Shown here one piece after another: positions 8,633 through 16,690 of a stretch of DNA of 47,249 nt; the stretch's first letter is position 1, and each line of letters begins with the position of its first letter. The notes beneath the pieces were generated by a model that had not been told where the DNA came from, searched no databases, and saw only the letters and a list, made by a program, of their open reading frames with translations. Where the stretch lies: the NCBI GenBank assembly GCA_964655995.1, contig CAZZPK010000006.1, positions 1-47,249 on the forward strand. The letters run 5' to 3'. This stretch comes from JACPIA01 sp964655995. GTDB taxonomy: Bacteria; Patescibacteriota; Minisyncoccia; Phycocordibacterales; XYD1-FULL-46-19. Made by a program: the position numbers and the translations under genes.

Positions 8633-8673
8633 GAGGTACATATCCACAGGGGGCCTTGCCCCGTGATGTACTC
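8633..8673 (+). terminator. inverted repeat after pilC, possible terminator
   Basis: GTACAT at 8636-8641 pairs with ATGTAC at 8666-8671, and an inner CAGGGG pairs with CCCCGTG around a GCCTTG loop. The stem ends in a weak T-run (ATTTTAC). It separates the pilus assembly genes from the major pilin, which has its own promoter. Confidence 0.4.
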
Positions 8674-8689
8674 ATTTTACGGGGTAGAG

Positions 8690-8695
8690 TATAAT
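8690..8695 (+). promoter_or_regulatory. -10 box of the major pilin gene
   Basis: TATAAT about 43 nt before the pilin ATG predicts a separate transcript with a leader of roughly 37 nt. A separate strong promoter suits a major structural subunit. The -35 is not obvious. Confidence 0.5.
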
Positions 8696-8738
8696 GGTTG
8701 TAACGTCGAAAACGAGATTATAATTAATTATTAATAAT

Positions 8739-9164
8739 ATGTATAAAAAAGGTTTTACGTTAATCGAATTGTTGGTGGTTATTGCTATTATCGGCATTTT
8801 ATCCGGTGTGGTCTTAACCTCACTTAACACGGCTCGAGGCAAAGCCAGTGATTCTGCTATTAAAGCTGACTTAGCCAATATGAGAGCTCAAGCTGAAGTT
8901 CTCTATGATGATTCTGGTAATTACAATGGAGTTTGTGAAAATAATATTGTAATCCAAGCTATCGCTGGTGCACAAAAAGCCAATGGCGGAACCGCACCCA
9001 CTTGTTTAGATGGTAATAGTAATGATGTTACTGGTGATAGTTGGGCCATTTCGTCGCCTCTAAAAACAGATTCTAATGTATTTTGGTGTGTTGATTACAC
9101 TGGTGCTTCCAAGGAGACCACTGCTGCTGCTGCTGTTACTGGTGGTGTGGCTGTGTGTCCGTAG
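8739..9164 (+). CDS. type IV major prepilin, candidate main subunit
   Basis: This is a classical prepilin: short leader MYKKG, cleavage before Phe, Glu at mature position 5 (FTLIELLVVIAIIG) and a hydrophobic helix of about 20 residues. The 141-residue product has a globular end with Cys pairs near residues 61-63 and 89, 128 and 140, which could form a disulfide loop. The tail is rich in Ala/Thr/Val and is encoded by a GCT/GTG-rich run at 9119-9155. It has its own promoter and terminator, unlike the minor prepilins, so it is the best candidate for the bulk pilin. It is more AT-rich than the assembly genes. Confidence 0.92.
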   Translation: MYKKGFTLIELLVVIAIIGILSGVVLTSLNTARGKASDSAIKADLANMRAQAEVLYDDSGNYNGVCENNIVIQAIAGAQKANGGTAPTCLDGNSNDVTGDSWAISSPLKTDSNVFWCVDYTGASKETTAAAAVTGGVAVCP

Positions 9165-9173
9165 TAGCCTTCG

Positions 9174-9192
9174 GCAAGGCAACGCCTTGACA
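9174..9192. repeat. REP-like palindrome, copy 1
   Basis: Near copy of a small palindrome with arms TGTCAAGGC and GCCTTGACA around AAC. Here the left arm reads GCAAGGC after a GT-to-GG change. It lies 9 bp behind the pilin stop. Confidence 0.6.
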
Positions 9193-9200
9193 TAAGAAAT

Positions 9201-9229
9201 AACCCTTTAAATAAGGGTTTTTCTTTTTC
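9201..9229 (+). terminator. terminator of the pilin gene
   Basis: AACCCTT (9201-9207) pairs with AAGGGTT (9213-9219), followed by a T-rich run to 9229. This is a typical intrinsic terminator just after the pilin. Confidence 0.75.
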
Positions 9230-9233
9230 TCCC

Positions 9234-9260
9234 CATTGTCAAGGCAACGCCTTGACAATG
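9234..9260. repeat. REP-like palindrome, copy 2 (perfect)
   Basis: A perfect 12-bp stem, CATTGTCAAGGC with GCCTTGACAATG, around an AAC loop. It is the best copy of the family in the window and lies between the pilin terminator and the prepilin peptidase gene. Confidence 0.75.
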
Positions 9261-9301
9261 TAAGGTGATGATAATGGTTACTGTGGTAAAATTAATTAAA
9301 T

Positions 9302-10060
9302 ATGACTTGGTTTTGGTATCTAATGGTTTTTATTTTTGGCACGATTATTGGCAGTTTTTTAAATGTCTTTATTATTCGCTACAACACCGGCCAGTCACTC
9401 TCCGGTCGCTCGGGCTGTTTGGTATGTGGTCGGCAATTAACCGCTTTGGATCTGGTGCCGATTTTAAGCTATCTGGGCCTCCGGGGCCGCTGTCGCCATT
9501 GTGCCAGTCACATCTCACTGCAGTACCCCATTGTCGAGTTTTTAACCGGGCTGTTATTTGCGCTAACGGTCTGGCGCTTTTTGCCTAATTTGGGCGCCAT
9601 TGTTTTTTACTGGTTGGTAATGGCTCTTTTAATCATCATTGCTACTTACGACTGGCGGCATCAGATTATCCCCACCGGGCCCATTTACTCTCTGATTGTT
9701 TTAAGTTTTGTGTGGGCGGTGGCCGGCGGCTTTGGCTACTTGCTTGCCGGTGTGGCCAGTTTTGCCTTTTTTGCTTTGCTTTGGGGGGTATCCGGCGGGC
9801 GGTGGATGGGCTTTGGCGACGCCAAGCTCGGCTTGGCGCTCGGCTGGTTTTTGGGTCCCGTCGGCACTCTCTCGGCTCTGGCACTCGCTTTTTGGAGCGG
9901 GGCTTTGGTCGGCTTGGCCCTCTTGGCCCTCTCTCGGCTTAAGCGATTGTGGCGGGGGAGTAAATTGATTACAATAAAGAGTGAGTTGCCCTTTGCGCCG
10001 TTTATGATTTTTGGTTTGTTGGTGGTGCTTCTTTTTTCCCTCCATGTTATCCCTTTTTAA
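9302..10060 (+). CDS. pilD: prepilin peptidase / N-methyltransferase
   Basis: A24 family aspartic protease that cleaves prepilin leaders and methylates the new N-terminal Phe. The 252-residue protein keeps both halves. The N-terminal cytoplasmic loop carries two CxxC pairs (GCLVCG and GRCRHC, about 39-65) around conserved residues of the methylase part. The catalytic Asp are in TYDWRHQIIP (about 120) and in WMGFGDAKLG (GxGDxK, about 176). About eight membrane helices fit the family. TAAAAT at 9287-9292 lies 9 nt before the start. It ends inside the next gene (17-bp overlap). Confidence 0.95.
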   Translation: MTWFWYLMVFIFGTIIGSFLNVFIIRYNTGQSLSGRSGCLVCGRQLTALDLVPILSYLGLRGRCRHCASHISLQYPIVEFLTGLLFALTVWRFLPNLGAIVFYWLVMALLIIIATYDWRHQIIPTGPIYSLIVLSFVWAVAGGFGYLLAGVASFAFFALLWGVSGGRWMGFGDAKLGLALGWFLGPVGTLSALALAFWSGALVGLALLALSRLKRLWRGSKLITIKSELPFAPFMIFGLLVVLLFSLHVIPF

Positions 10061-10646
10061 AACCAAATTAGCCGCCCGCGGCTTTTCCCTCGTGGAGATG
10101 ACGGTGGTGATCGCCATTTTTTTAATCATTACCGGCATTATTATCGCCAATTATCCGCAATTTAGAGATCAGTCGGCGCTTGAGCTGTTAGCTCAGGAAA
10201 TAGCGGTCAATATCCGCACCGCCCAGGTGTTTGGCACCGGCGCCCGGGTCGAATCCGGCGGCCCGGACGCTGCCAAGCCCTACGGCGTCCATTTTGACGG
10301 CGCTAATCTCAATAACTTTACGACTTTTATCGATAACAACGCATCAGGTTTTTTTGATGATGGGGATACGGTGGTTGAGGATTATGTTTTGCAGGGAGCT
10401 AACATCAACAAATTGTTTATCAATGGTAATCTGTCGGAGCCGCAGTCGGGCGATTTTGACATCACTTATCTCCGGCCCAATCCCGAGGCCAAGATTGTCA
10501 AGGGTGGGGACATTAACAATAATCCGACGGAGCTGTTGGTCGAGATCAAGGGCCGCCGCGGCGAGCGCTGCAAACAGATACGCATCTCGGCCAATGGCCA
10601 AATTGCGGTAATACCGGGATTTACATGCATAAATGAAAATACTTAA
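10044..10646 (+). CDS. minor prepilin-like protein (GspH/FimT type)
   Basis: I choose the ATG at 10044, giving the leader MLSLFKTKLAARG and cleavage before FSLVEM with Glu5 intact; a longer frame from 10011 would add a cysteine-rich extension lying wholly inside the peptidase gene. The mature helix is followed by a domain with the pattern of GspH/FimT minor pilins (ELLAQEIAVNIRTAQVFG). Length is 200 residues. It starts a run of four prepilin genes with overlaps or 1-2 bp gaps, probably encoding the pilus tip complex. Confidence 0.82.
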   Translation: MLSLFKTKLAARGFSLVEMTVVIAIFLIITGIIIANYPQFRDQSALELLAQEIAVNIRTAQVFGTGARVESGGPDAAKPYGVHFDGANLNNFTTFIDNNASGFFDDGDTVVEDYVLQGANINKLFINGNLSEPQSGDFDITYLRPNPEAKIVKGGDINNNPTELLVEIKGRRGERCKQIRISANGQIAVIPGFTCINENT

Positions 10647-11151
10647 TAAAAACAAAGGTTTTACTTTAATCGAGATTATGGTCGCGGTGTCGATTTTTGT
10701 AATCGTCGCTTTTGTGGCCTCGAGCGCGTTTATTACCGTCAACAATGCCAATAAGCGCGCCCAAGCTATACGCTTAATCGTGGACAATCTTAACTTTACT
10801 TTGGACGGCATGACTTATCGCTTGGCCGAGGGAGTGGGCTATCAAGCGGATGGTAATAGCATCACTTTTACCAATTTGTTAGCCGGCGGTAAGAGCGAAG
10901 AGGTTACTTACCGATGGCGTCCCAGGACTCCGATTGAGGGCGGAGAGGGCCAAACAATCTCTTTGACTAACGATCGATTTAACGATGTTAGCTTAATCTC
11001 TCCGGAGATTGATATTGACCGCGCTAGTTTTGAGATTAAAACCGACACCGGCCGGCCCTATGTCATTATTTCTCTCCGCGGCAAGGCCAAAATCGGCCGG
11101 GAGGAGACGACTTTAAATTTACAGACGGCGGTAACCCAACGCAACTACTAA
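10633..11151 (+). CDS. minor prepilin-like protein
   Basis: 172 residues; leader MKILNKNKG, cleavage before FTLIEIMVAVSIF with Glu5, then a strand-rich domain. The start overlaps the previous gene by 14 bp. It probably forms part of the tip complex that primes pilus assembly. It cannot be matched to one GspI/J/FimU type by eye. The KNK basic patch before the Gly is usual for prepilins. Confidence 0.8.
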   Translation: MKILNKNKGFTLIEIMVAVSIFVIVAFVASSAFITVNNANKRAQAIRLIVDNLNFTLDGMTYRLAEGVGYQADGNSITFTNLLAGGKSEEVTYRWRPRTPIEGGEGQTISLTNDRFNDVSLISPEIDIDRASFEIKTDTGRPYVIISLRGKAKIGREETTLNLQTAVTQRNY

Positions 11152-11153
11152 CT

Positions 11154-11741
11154 ATGTCTAATATACCTAATTATAAGCGCGGTTTTACTCTCCTCGAGAC
11201 TTTTGTTGCCATCACTATTTTGGTGATCGCGGTTATCGGCCCGCTCTCGCTGATGATCCGAGGTATTACCGACGGCAATTACGCCAAAAATGAAATCACC
11301 GCTTTTTACATCGCCCAAGAGGGCTTGGAGTTGGTAATCAACAAGCGTGACGCTAATCAGTTTACACCAGCGGGCTCTCTTGGAGGTTATGCCTGGCTCC
11401 GGGAATTGAGCGAATGTGAGGTTAATAATGAAACAGAAAGCGGTTGCCATATCGATGCGCAAAGTTTTAAGATTACTAAGTGTGCTTCTGGTGGCACCTG
11501 CCCTCCTTTTGTGTTTGCCGATGGTAGCCTTAATACCGCCAATTTTGTCCGGGATATTAAAATTATCCATGGCACCAACACCATTACCGGTCAATTGTCA
11601 GACGGCAGCGATATCCCTCCGGGGTTGGAGACCCAGCAAAATCAGGCCGAGGTGATTGTGACAGTAACATGGGAGAACAAAAATGCACCCCGCACTTTGG
11701 TGCTCAAAGACATCATTTATGCCCGGCCAGCCCAACAATAA
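11154..11741 (+). CDS. minor prepilin-like protein (PilV/GspI type)
   Basis: The leader MSNIPNYKRG is followed by FTLLETFVAITILVIAVIG, with Glu5 present and the L-ETFVAI pattern that recalls PilV/GspI. The 195-residue product has a short Cys-containing loop (CEVNNETESGC, then CASGGTC) that may form disulfides outside the membrane. The gene begins 2 bp after its neighbour and ends 1 bp before the next ATG. A tip-complex role is inferred. Confidence 0.8.
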   Translation: MSNIPNYKRGFTLLETFVAITILVIAVIGPLSLMIRGITDGNYAKNEITAFYIAQEGLELVINKRDANQFTPAGSLGGYAWLRELSECEVNNETESGCHIDAQSFKITKCASGGTCPPFVFADGSLNTANFVRDIKIIHGTNTITGQLSDGSDIPPGLETQQNQAEVIVTVTWENKNAPRTLVLKDIIYARPAQQ

Positions 11742-11742
11742 T

Positions 11743-12264
11743 ATGATGCATAATTTCAAGAGCAATCGCGGTTTCGTCCTACTCTACGCCGTATTGGTGT
11801 CCAGTATTGTTATTACGGTCGGTCTGTTGTTAGCCAATATTTTACTCAAGCAATTGGTGATCGCCTCAACGGCCCGCGATGCTAAAATTGCTTACTATGC
11901 CGCCGACTCCGGCCGCGACTGCGCCCTCTTCTGGATCAATGAGTTGGGTCCTTATCTGTTTGATAGCGATATCACTATTACTTGTAATAACCGCAGTGTA
12001 GATATTAGTATTAACGATTTTGATTCACCAATTGCGCGAGGCAACTCCTTTAATTACCGCGTCACTTTGCCGGGTTCCGGCAATATACCGAAGCGTTGCG
12101 CCGATGTCGAAGTTTATCATGGTGTGCCTGATGTGGACTCTGGAGCGCCCGACGATGACCTCAGTGTTTTGGCGACTGTCCGGGCTTACGGTTACAGCGG
12201 TGATTGCGACTCCACCTCACCGCGGCTCGTCCAGCGCTTTATCGAGACCACTGTGATACAGTAA
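11743..12264 (+). CDS. GspK/PilX-like prepilin without Glu5
   Basis: The ATG at 11743 fits best: it lies 1 bp behind the previous stop and gives the leader MMHNFKSNRG before FVLLYAVLVSSIVITVG. Position 5 of the mature protein is Tyr rather than the near-universal Glu. GspK and PilX-type subunits show the same loss because they sit at the very tip and need no salt bridge to a preceding subunit. The 173-residue product has a small soluble domain with four Cys (DCALFW, ITCNN, KRCAD and GDCDS). Last gene of the pilus locus; ligA follows after 5 bp. Confidence 0.75.
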   Translation: MMHNFKSNRGFVLLYAVLVSSIVITVGLLLANILLKQLVIASTARDAKIAYYAADSGRDCALFWINELGPYLFDSDITITCNNRSVDISINDFDSPIARGNSFNYRVTLPGSGNIPKRCADVEVYHGVPDVDSGAPDDDLSVLATVRAYGYSGDCDSTSPRLVQRFIETTVIQ

Positions 12265-12269
12265 AAGGC

Positions 12270-14252
12270 ATGGATAAACAGGAGGCTAAAAAGCGGGTCA
12301 AAAAGCTCCGCGAGCTCATCGCTTATCATCGGCGGCTTTACCATGTGCTTGACCAGCCCGAGATCTCGGACGAGGCCTATGACTCACTCGAGGAGGAGCT
12401 CCGCCGGCTGGAGGCCGAGTACCCGGAGTTTGCCACGCCCGACTCGCCGACCAAGCGCGTCTCGGGGGCGGTTCTGCCCGCTTTTGCCAAAGTTAAGCAC
12501 CAGGTGCCGCAGTGGTCGTTTGACGATGCTTTTAACGAGGCGGATATTTTGGCTTTTGATAAACGGGTTAAAAAATTGGCCGGCACCAACTCGCTGGAGT
12601 ATGTCTGCGAGCTTAAAATCGACGGTTTTAAAATTGTTTTGACTTACGAGCGGGGTTTGCTTAAAACGGCGGCCACGCGCGGCGACGGCGTAACGGGCGA
12701 GGAGGTGACGCAAAATGTAAAAACGATTACCTCGATCCCGCTTAAGCTGGAGCAGCCGGTTAATATTATTGTTGAGGGTGAAATTTGGCTTGGACAAAAA
12801 GAGTTTGCTCGGATCAATGCGGAACAAGAAAAAAAAGGTTTACCGCTTTATGCTAACCCGCGCAATGTGGCCGCCGGCACTATCCGCCAGCTTGATGCCC
12901 GGATCGTAGCGGCGCGCAAATTAGACTCGTTTATTTACGACATTGCTCAGGCTGATTTTACTTTACCAGCCACTCAATTTGCTGAATTGAAATTACTCCA
13001 GGATTTGGGTTTTAAAGTTAATAAGCACTTTACTGAGTGTAAAAATATCGAGGCTGTAATTGTTTATTGGCAAAAATGGCAGACGCAAAAAGCCCGGGAG
13101 GACTACTGGATCGACGGCATAGTGGTCAAAGTCAATGACCTCAACATTCAAAAGCGCCTGGGCTATACCGGCAAGGCGCCGCGCTTTGCCATCGCCTTTA
13201 AATTTCCGGCTGAGCAGGTTACGACGGTGGTGGAGGGGATTACCCTGCAGGTGGGGCGACAAGGTACGGTTACGCCGGTGGCCCTACTTAAGCCGGTGTT
13301 GGTGGCCGGCACTACCGTCTCGCGGGCGACGCTGCACAACGAGGACGAGATCAAGCGCTTGGACGTGCGAGTGGGCGACACTGTGATTATCCAAAAGTCG
13401 GGCGACATTATCCCGGATGTTATCAAGGTGTTAACCGAGCTGAGGCCCAAGGGGGCCAAGCCTTATGTTTTTCCCACCGAGCTGCCGGGGGTGGGGGCGA
13501 TTAAGCGCTTGCCAGGCGAGGCCGCCCATCGCGCTGTCGATAAAAATACTTTTGCCCAAGTGTCGCGACGCTTCCATTATTTTGCCAGCAAGCACGCTTT
13601 TGATATACCCGGGTTAGGGCCCAAACAAATTGATGCCCTGATGGAAAATAATTTGATCGCCACTTATGCCGATATCTTTAAATTAACCAAGGAGGATTTG
13701 CTGGCTCTGCCCCGCTTTGCCGAGACCTCGGCCGAAAAATTGATCACAGCGATCAACTCACGGCGGCGGGTTAGTTTGTCCCGCTTTATTGCCGCCCTCT
13801 CGATACCGCAAGTGGGCGAGGAGACGGCCGAGGATTTGGCCCAGCACTTTGGCACTTTGAGTAAATTAATGGCGGCCAGCTCCGAGGAGCTTGCTCAGAT
13901 TGACGGTGTCGGTCCGGTGGTGGCCGGCAAGGTTGCCGAATTTTTTGCCGATAAAGATAATCAAAAAATGATTACTGACTTGTTAAAGGAGATTAAAATA
14001 GAGAATGTGGAAAAAAGACAATCTGGTAAATTATCTGGTAAAACTTTTGTTTTAACCGGCGCCTTAGACTCGATGAGTCGCGACGAGGCCAAGCAAAAAA
14101 TCAAAAGCTTGGGTGGCGAGGTGGTGGACAGCGTTTCTAAAAACACCAGTTACGTTGTGGCTGGCGCCGACCCTGGCTCTAAATATGACAAAGCGGAGCA
14201 ATTAGGGGTAGGGATTTTAACTGAAGAGGAGTTTCTTAAATTGTTGGGGTAA
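12270..14252 (+). CDS. ligA: NAD-dependent DNA ligase LigA, zinc finger lost
   Basis: The chosen ATG at 12270 gives 660 residues; a longer frame from 12204 overlaps the previous gene. Domains: Ia (Y-HRRLYH... near 16-30), adenylation with the catalytic Lys in CELKIDGF (about 113-120), OB fold (SGDIIPDVI), zinc-finger region, HhH repeats (QIDGVGPVVAGKVAEFF) and a C-terminal BRCT domain (GKTFVLTGALDSMSRDEA). All four zinc-finger cysteines, normally CPxC...C-N--CP, are absent between FPTELPG and FDIPGLGP, where the spacing is otherwise kept. It seals nicks in replication and repair. No reason to suspect a pseudogene. Confidence 0.95.
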   Translation: MDKQEAKKRVKKLRELIAYHRRLYHVLDQPEISDEAYDSLEEELRRLEAEYPEFATPDSPTKRVSGAVLPAFAKVKHQVPQWSFDDAFNEADILAFDKRVKKLAGTNSLEYVCELKIDGFKIVLTYERGLLKTAATRGDGVTGEEVTQNVKTITSIPLKLEQPVNIIVEGEIWLGQKEFARINAEQEKKGLPLYANPRNVAAGTIRQLDARIVAARKLDSFIYDIAQADFTLPATQFAELKLLQDLGFKVNKHFTECKNIEAVIVYWQKWQTQKAREDYWIDGIVVKVNDLNIQKRLGYTGKAPRFAIAFKFPAEQVTTVVEGITLQVGRQGTVTPVALLKPVLVAGTTVSRATLHNEDEIKRLDVRVGDTVIIQKSGDIIPDVIKVLTELRPKGAKPYVFPTELPGVGAIKRLPGEAAHRAVDKNTFAQVSRRFHYFASKHAFDIPGLGPKQIDALMENNLIATYADIFKLTKEDLLALPRFAETSAEKLITAINSRRRVSLSRFIAALSIPQVGEETAEDLAQHFGTLSKLMAASSEELAQIDGVGPVVAGKVAEFFADKDNQKMITDLLKEIKIENVEKRQSGKLSGKTFVLTGALDSMSRDEAKQKIKSLGGEVVDSVSKNTSYVVAGADPGSKYDKAEQLGVGILTEEEFLKLLG

Positions 14253-14266
14253 TAAGTTCCCGAGTT

Positions 14267-14306
14267 ATTATTCCAAAATAATGTCATGACATTATTTTGG
14301 AATAAT
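14267..14306. repeat. perfect 40-bp palindrome behind ligA
   Basis: Two 20-nt arms, 14267-14286 and 14287-14306, are exact reverse complements with no loop; the centre is GTCATGAC. It sits between the ends of convergent ligA and the PaaX/Cas2-like gene. A diverged copy lies in that gene's promoter. It may act as a shared hairpin terminator, but no clean T-run follows, so a protein-binding site is at least as likely. Confidence 0.85.
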
Positions 14307-14320
14307 TAAAAATAGAGAAA

Positions 14321-14878
14321 TTATAATTTAAAATAAAGTTTGAGTTCGGCCTCGTTGGTTGGTTTGATCAATTCAGCCTGGCGGACATAAGGGCGCAGAT
14401 CAAAAAACTCGATCACAAAATCAATCTCCTTTTTGCAAGGGTAGGGGTAAATAAAAACTGATTTTTGCCATTCCTTAAAACCCAATTCTTTTAGTTTTAA
14501 TCTTAGGGCATCACGAGCCACCCGCTTTTTATGAGGAATATCGTAAATTACTATTCGCCACCGCTTGTCCCAATATTTGGGAATAGGGATTGATAAGTCG
14601 TCAGGATAAAATTTATTGGCAGTTATTTTGCCCTTCTCACTTAAAGTAACTGTAATTGATCCATCAGTTTTTTCTTTCCAATCAACCAATCTATCGTGAT
14701 GGAACTCTCGGAGGAGACGATATAAGTATTGACGGTCAACGTTGGCAAATTCTTTAGGTAAAGTGGAGATGATTTTAATTTGTCTTTTTCCAGTCTGACT
14801 TAAACTGAGGGCGGCACCAGCTAACAGTAGTAATAAAATTTTTTGTTTTGCTGGGCTTTGAATGCGTTTATTTTTCAT
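14321..14878 (-). CDS. PaaX/Cas2-like winged-helix regulator
   Basis: This 185-residue protein has two parts. Residues 1-75 look like a winged helix (KQKILLLLLAGAALSLS..., then VDRQYLYRLLREFHHDRLVDWKE). Residues about 95-185 resemble a ferredoxin-like Cas2/VapD-type domain with YDIPHKKRVARDALRLKLKELGF and SVFIYPYPCKKEIDFVI. PaaX repressors share this layout of a wing plus a Cas2-like domain. There is no CRISPR array or other cas gene, so it is not adaptive immunity. The gene is AT-richer than ligA and gatC, and its promoter holds a palindrome that also occurs behind the gene, suggesting autorepression. Confidence 0.75.
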   Translation of the reverse strand: MKNKRIQSPAKQKILLLLLAGAALSLSQTGKRQIKIISTLPKEFANVDRQYLYRLLREFHHDRLVDWKEKTDGSITVTLSEKGKITANKFYPDDLSIPIPKYWDKRWRIVIYDIPHKKRVARDALRLKLKELGFKEWQKSVFIYPYPCKKEIDFVIEFFDLRPYVRQAELIKPTNEAELKLYFKL

Positions 14879-14896
14879 GTATTTTTACGTTATTAT

Positions 14897-14936
14897 ATTA
14901 TACCAAAATAATGTCATGACATTAAAATGGAATAAT
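14897..14936. promoter_or_regulatory. promoter and operator of the PaaX/Cas2-like gene
   Basis: On the minus strand, TATAAT (14902-14897) and TTAATG (14925-14920) are 17 bp apart, 18 nt before the start at 14878. The spacer holds AATGTCATGACATT, the core of the 40-bp palindrome behind the gene, with imperfect outer arms. The same block is just upstream of a plus-strand TTGCGG/TAGAAT pair (14936-14963) serving gatC, so a bound repressor could affect both genes. Confidence 0.6.
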
Positions 14937-14973
14937 TGCGGAGTATTATAAAGATGTTAGAATAATAAATGTT

Positions 14974-15282
14974 ATGTCAAATGATCAAATGATCAGCAAT
15001 GAGGAAGTGCAAAAATTGGCGCGGCTGGCGCGGCTTGAGCTCAAGCCCGAGGAGGAGGCGGAGCTGGCTAAAGATTTAAACTCGATTTTGGGCTATGTTG
15101 GCGAGCTGGCCCAAGTACCGGTGCCGGCTTTGAGCACCGAGCTGTCGGCGGCCAATGTTATGCGCGCCGATGCCGCCGCTCATGAGCCGGGCTTATACAC
15201 TGCCGAGCTTTTGGCCGCCGCGCCGCGCTCGCACGACGGCTTGGTCGAGGTCCGGGCGATTTTAGGCGACAGTACCAGCTAA
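14974..15282 (+). CDS. gatC: Asp/Glu-tRNA amidotransferase subunit C
   Basis: GatC stabilises GatA and helps it dock on GatB in the complex that converts Glu-tRNA(Gln) or Asp-tRNA(Asn) to the amidated form. The family opening EEVQKLARLARLEL (about 10-23), the ELAKDLNSILGYV helix and the MRAD segment are all there. At 102 residues it is normal. ATG at 14974 lies 10 nt after a TAGAAT box; an in-frame ATG 12 nt further on is possible. gatA follows after 1 bp; gatB is not in the window. Confidence 0.93.
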   Translation: MSNDQMISNEEVQKLARLARLELKPEEEAELAKDLNSILGYVGELAQVPVPALSTELSAANVMRADAAAHEPGLYTAELLAAAPRSHDGLVEVRAILGDSTS

Positions 15283-15283
15283 T

Positions 15284-16690
15284 ATGGACACCGCTAATTT
15301 AACCATCGGCGCGGCGGCGCGCCAGTTGGCTGCTGGCGAGTTAACGGCTACCAGCTTAGTCGAGCATTATTTGGCTAAAGCCAAGGCCGATAATCTCAAC
15401 GCTTATTTGGAGGTGTTTGCCGACGCTTTGTATGAGGCTAAAAAAATCGACGAGCGGCGCGCCCGCGGCGAGGCTCTGGGCCCGCTTGCCGGTATTCCCG
15501 TGGCGGTTAAAGACAATATTTTAATCAAAGGCAAAACCACCTCCTGCGCCTCCAAAATGCTCCACAATTACACTGCCAGTTACGATGCGACAGTAATTAC
15601 CAAATTAAAAGAAGCGGGGATGATTTTTATCGGCCGGACCAATATGGATGAGTTTGCCATGGGTGGCTCGACGGAGAACTCTGCTTTTGGCGCGGTTAAA
15701 AATCCGCATGACCAAACGCGCGTGGCCGGCGGCTCCTCCGGCGGCTCGGCCGCTGCCCTGGGCGCCGACCTCGCCTTGGCCGCTTTAGGCTCGGATACCG
15801 GCGGCTCGATACGCCAGCCGGCGGCCTTTTGCGGCGCTGTTGGGCTCAAGCCCACTTACGGCACCGTCTCCCGCTCGGGGCTGGTGGCGATGGCCTCGTC
15901 GCTCGATCAGATCGGCCCGATTACCAAAACGGTGGCGGACGCCAAATTGTTGTTTGAAGTAATTAAGGGAGTAGATCCCCTCGACTCGACCACCAAAACA
16001 GATGAGTTATTGCCCGTTTCCGCTAAAAAGAAAATCGGCATACCGCGCTCGTTTGTGAGCGAGGGGTTGGACTCGGAAATGGCCGCCGCTTTTGCGGCGG
16101 CGCAGGGGAGATTTAAAGAGCTGGGTTATGAGTTGGTGGATGTCGATTTGCCACGCCTTAAGTACGCGCTCGCTTGCTACTACATTATTATGCCGGCGGA
16201 GGCCTCGACCAACTTGGCGCGCTTTGATGGCATCCGTTATGGCCATCACGCCGAGGGCAAAAACTTGCTTGAGGAGTATGAGCGCTCGCGGGGCGAGGGC
16301 TTTGGCCCCGAGGTGCGCCGGCGGATTATCTTAGGCACTTACGTGCTCTCGGCGGGGTATTACGACGCTTATTACGCCAAAGCCGGCGCGGTCCGCGAGT
16401 TAATTAAAGCCGATTATGCCAAAGTGTTTAGCGAGGTCGATGCCATTTTAACGCCAACGACGCCGGGGCCGGCCTTTAAAATCGGCGAGAAGGCGAGCGA
16501 TCCGTTGACCATGTACTTGGAAGATATTTTTACCGTGCCGGCCAATTTGGCGGGAGTGCCGGCGATCTCGCTCCCGGCCGGGAAGACTAAAACCGGCTTG
16601 CCGCTCGGTATCCAATTAACCGGCCCGGCTTTGGGCGAAAATATTTTATTTAACATAGCGGGCGAGTTTGAGGCTAAAACCAAAGTCTAA
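15284..16690 (+). CDS. gatA: Asp/Glu-tRNA amidotransferase subunit A
   Basis: An amidase-signature enzyme that frees ammonia from glutamine for tRNA-bound Glu or Asp. The Ser-cisSer-Lys triad is visible: Lys in VAVKDNILIKG (about 74), the Gly/Ser-rich VAGGSSGGSAAALGA (about 147-161) and the nucleophile in GSDTGGSIRQPA (about 169-180). The 468-residue length is normal. The Cys in TTSCASKML is usual. It is co-transcribed with gatC and overlaps the next start by one base. Confidence 0.96.
   Translation: MDTANLTIGAAARQLAAGELTATSLVEHYLAKAKADNLNAYLEVFADALYEAKKIDERRARGEALGPLAGIPVAVKDNILIKGKTTSCASKMLHNYTASYDATVITKLKEAGMIFIGRTNMDEFAMGGSTENSAFGAVKNPHDQTRVAGGSSGGSAAALGADLALAALGSDTGGSIRQPAAFCGAVGLKPTYGTVSRSGLVAMASSLDQIGPITKTVADAKLLFEVIKGVDPLDSTTKTDELLPVSAKKKIGIPRSFVSEGLDSEMAAAFAAAQGRFKELGYELVDVDLPRLKYALACYYIIMPAEASTNLARFDGIRYGHHAEGKNLLEEYERSRGEGFGPEVRRRIILGTYVLSAGYYDAYYAKAGAVRELIKADYAKVFSEVDAILTPTTPGPAFKIGEKASDPLTMYLEDIFTVPANLAGVPAISLPAGKTKTGLPLGIQLTGPALGENILFNIAGEFEAKTKV

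Noticed and set aside
9265..9588. 107-residue plus-strand frame over the start of the prepilin peptidase gene
   Set aside because: It overlaps the clear peptidase frame in another phase and has no recognisable content.
14321..14878. CRISPR system suggested by a Cas2-like domain
   Set aside because: No repeat-spacer array and no cas1 or other cas gene nearby; the winged-helix N-terminus points to a PaaX-type regulator.
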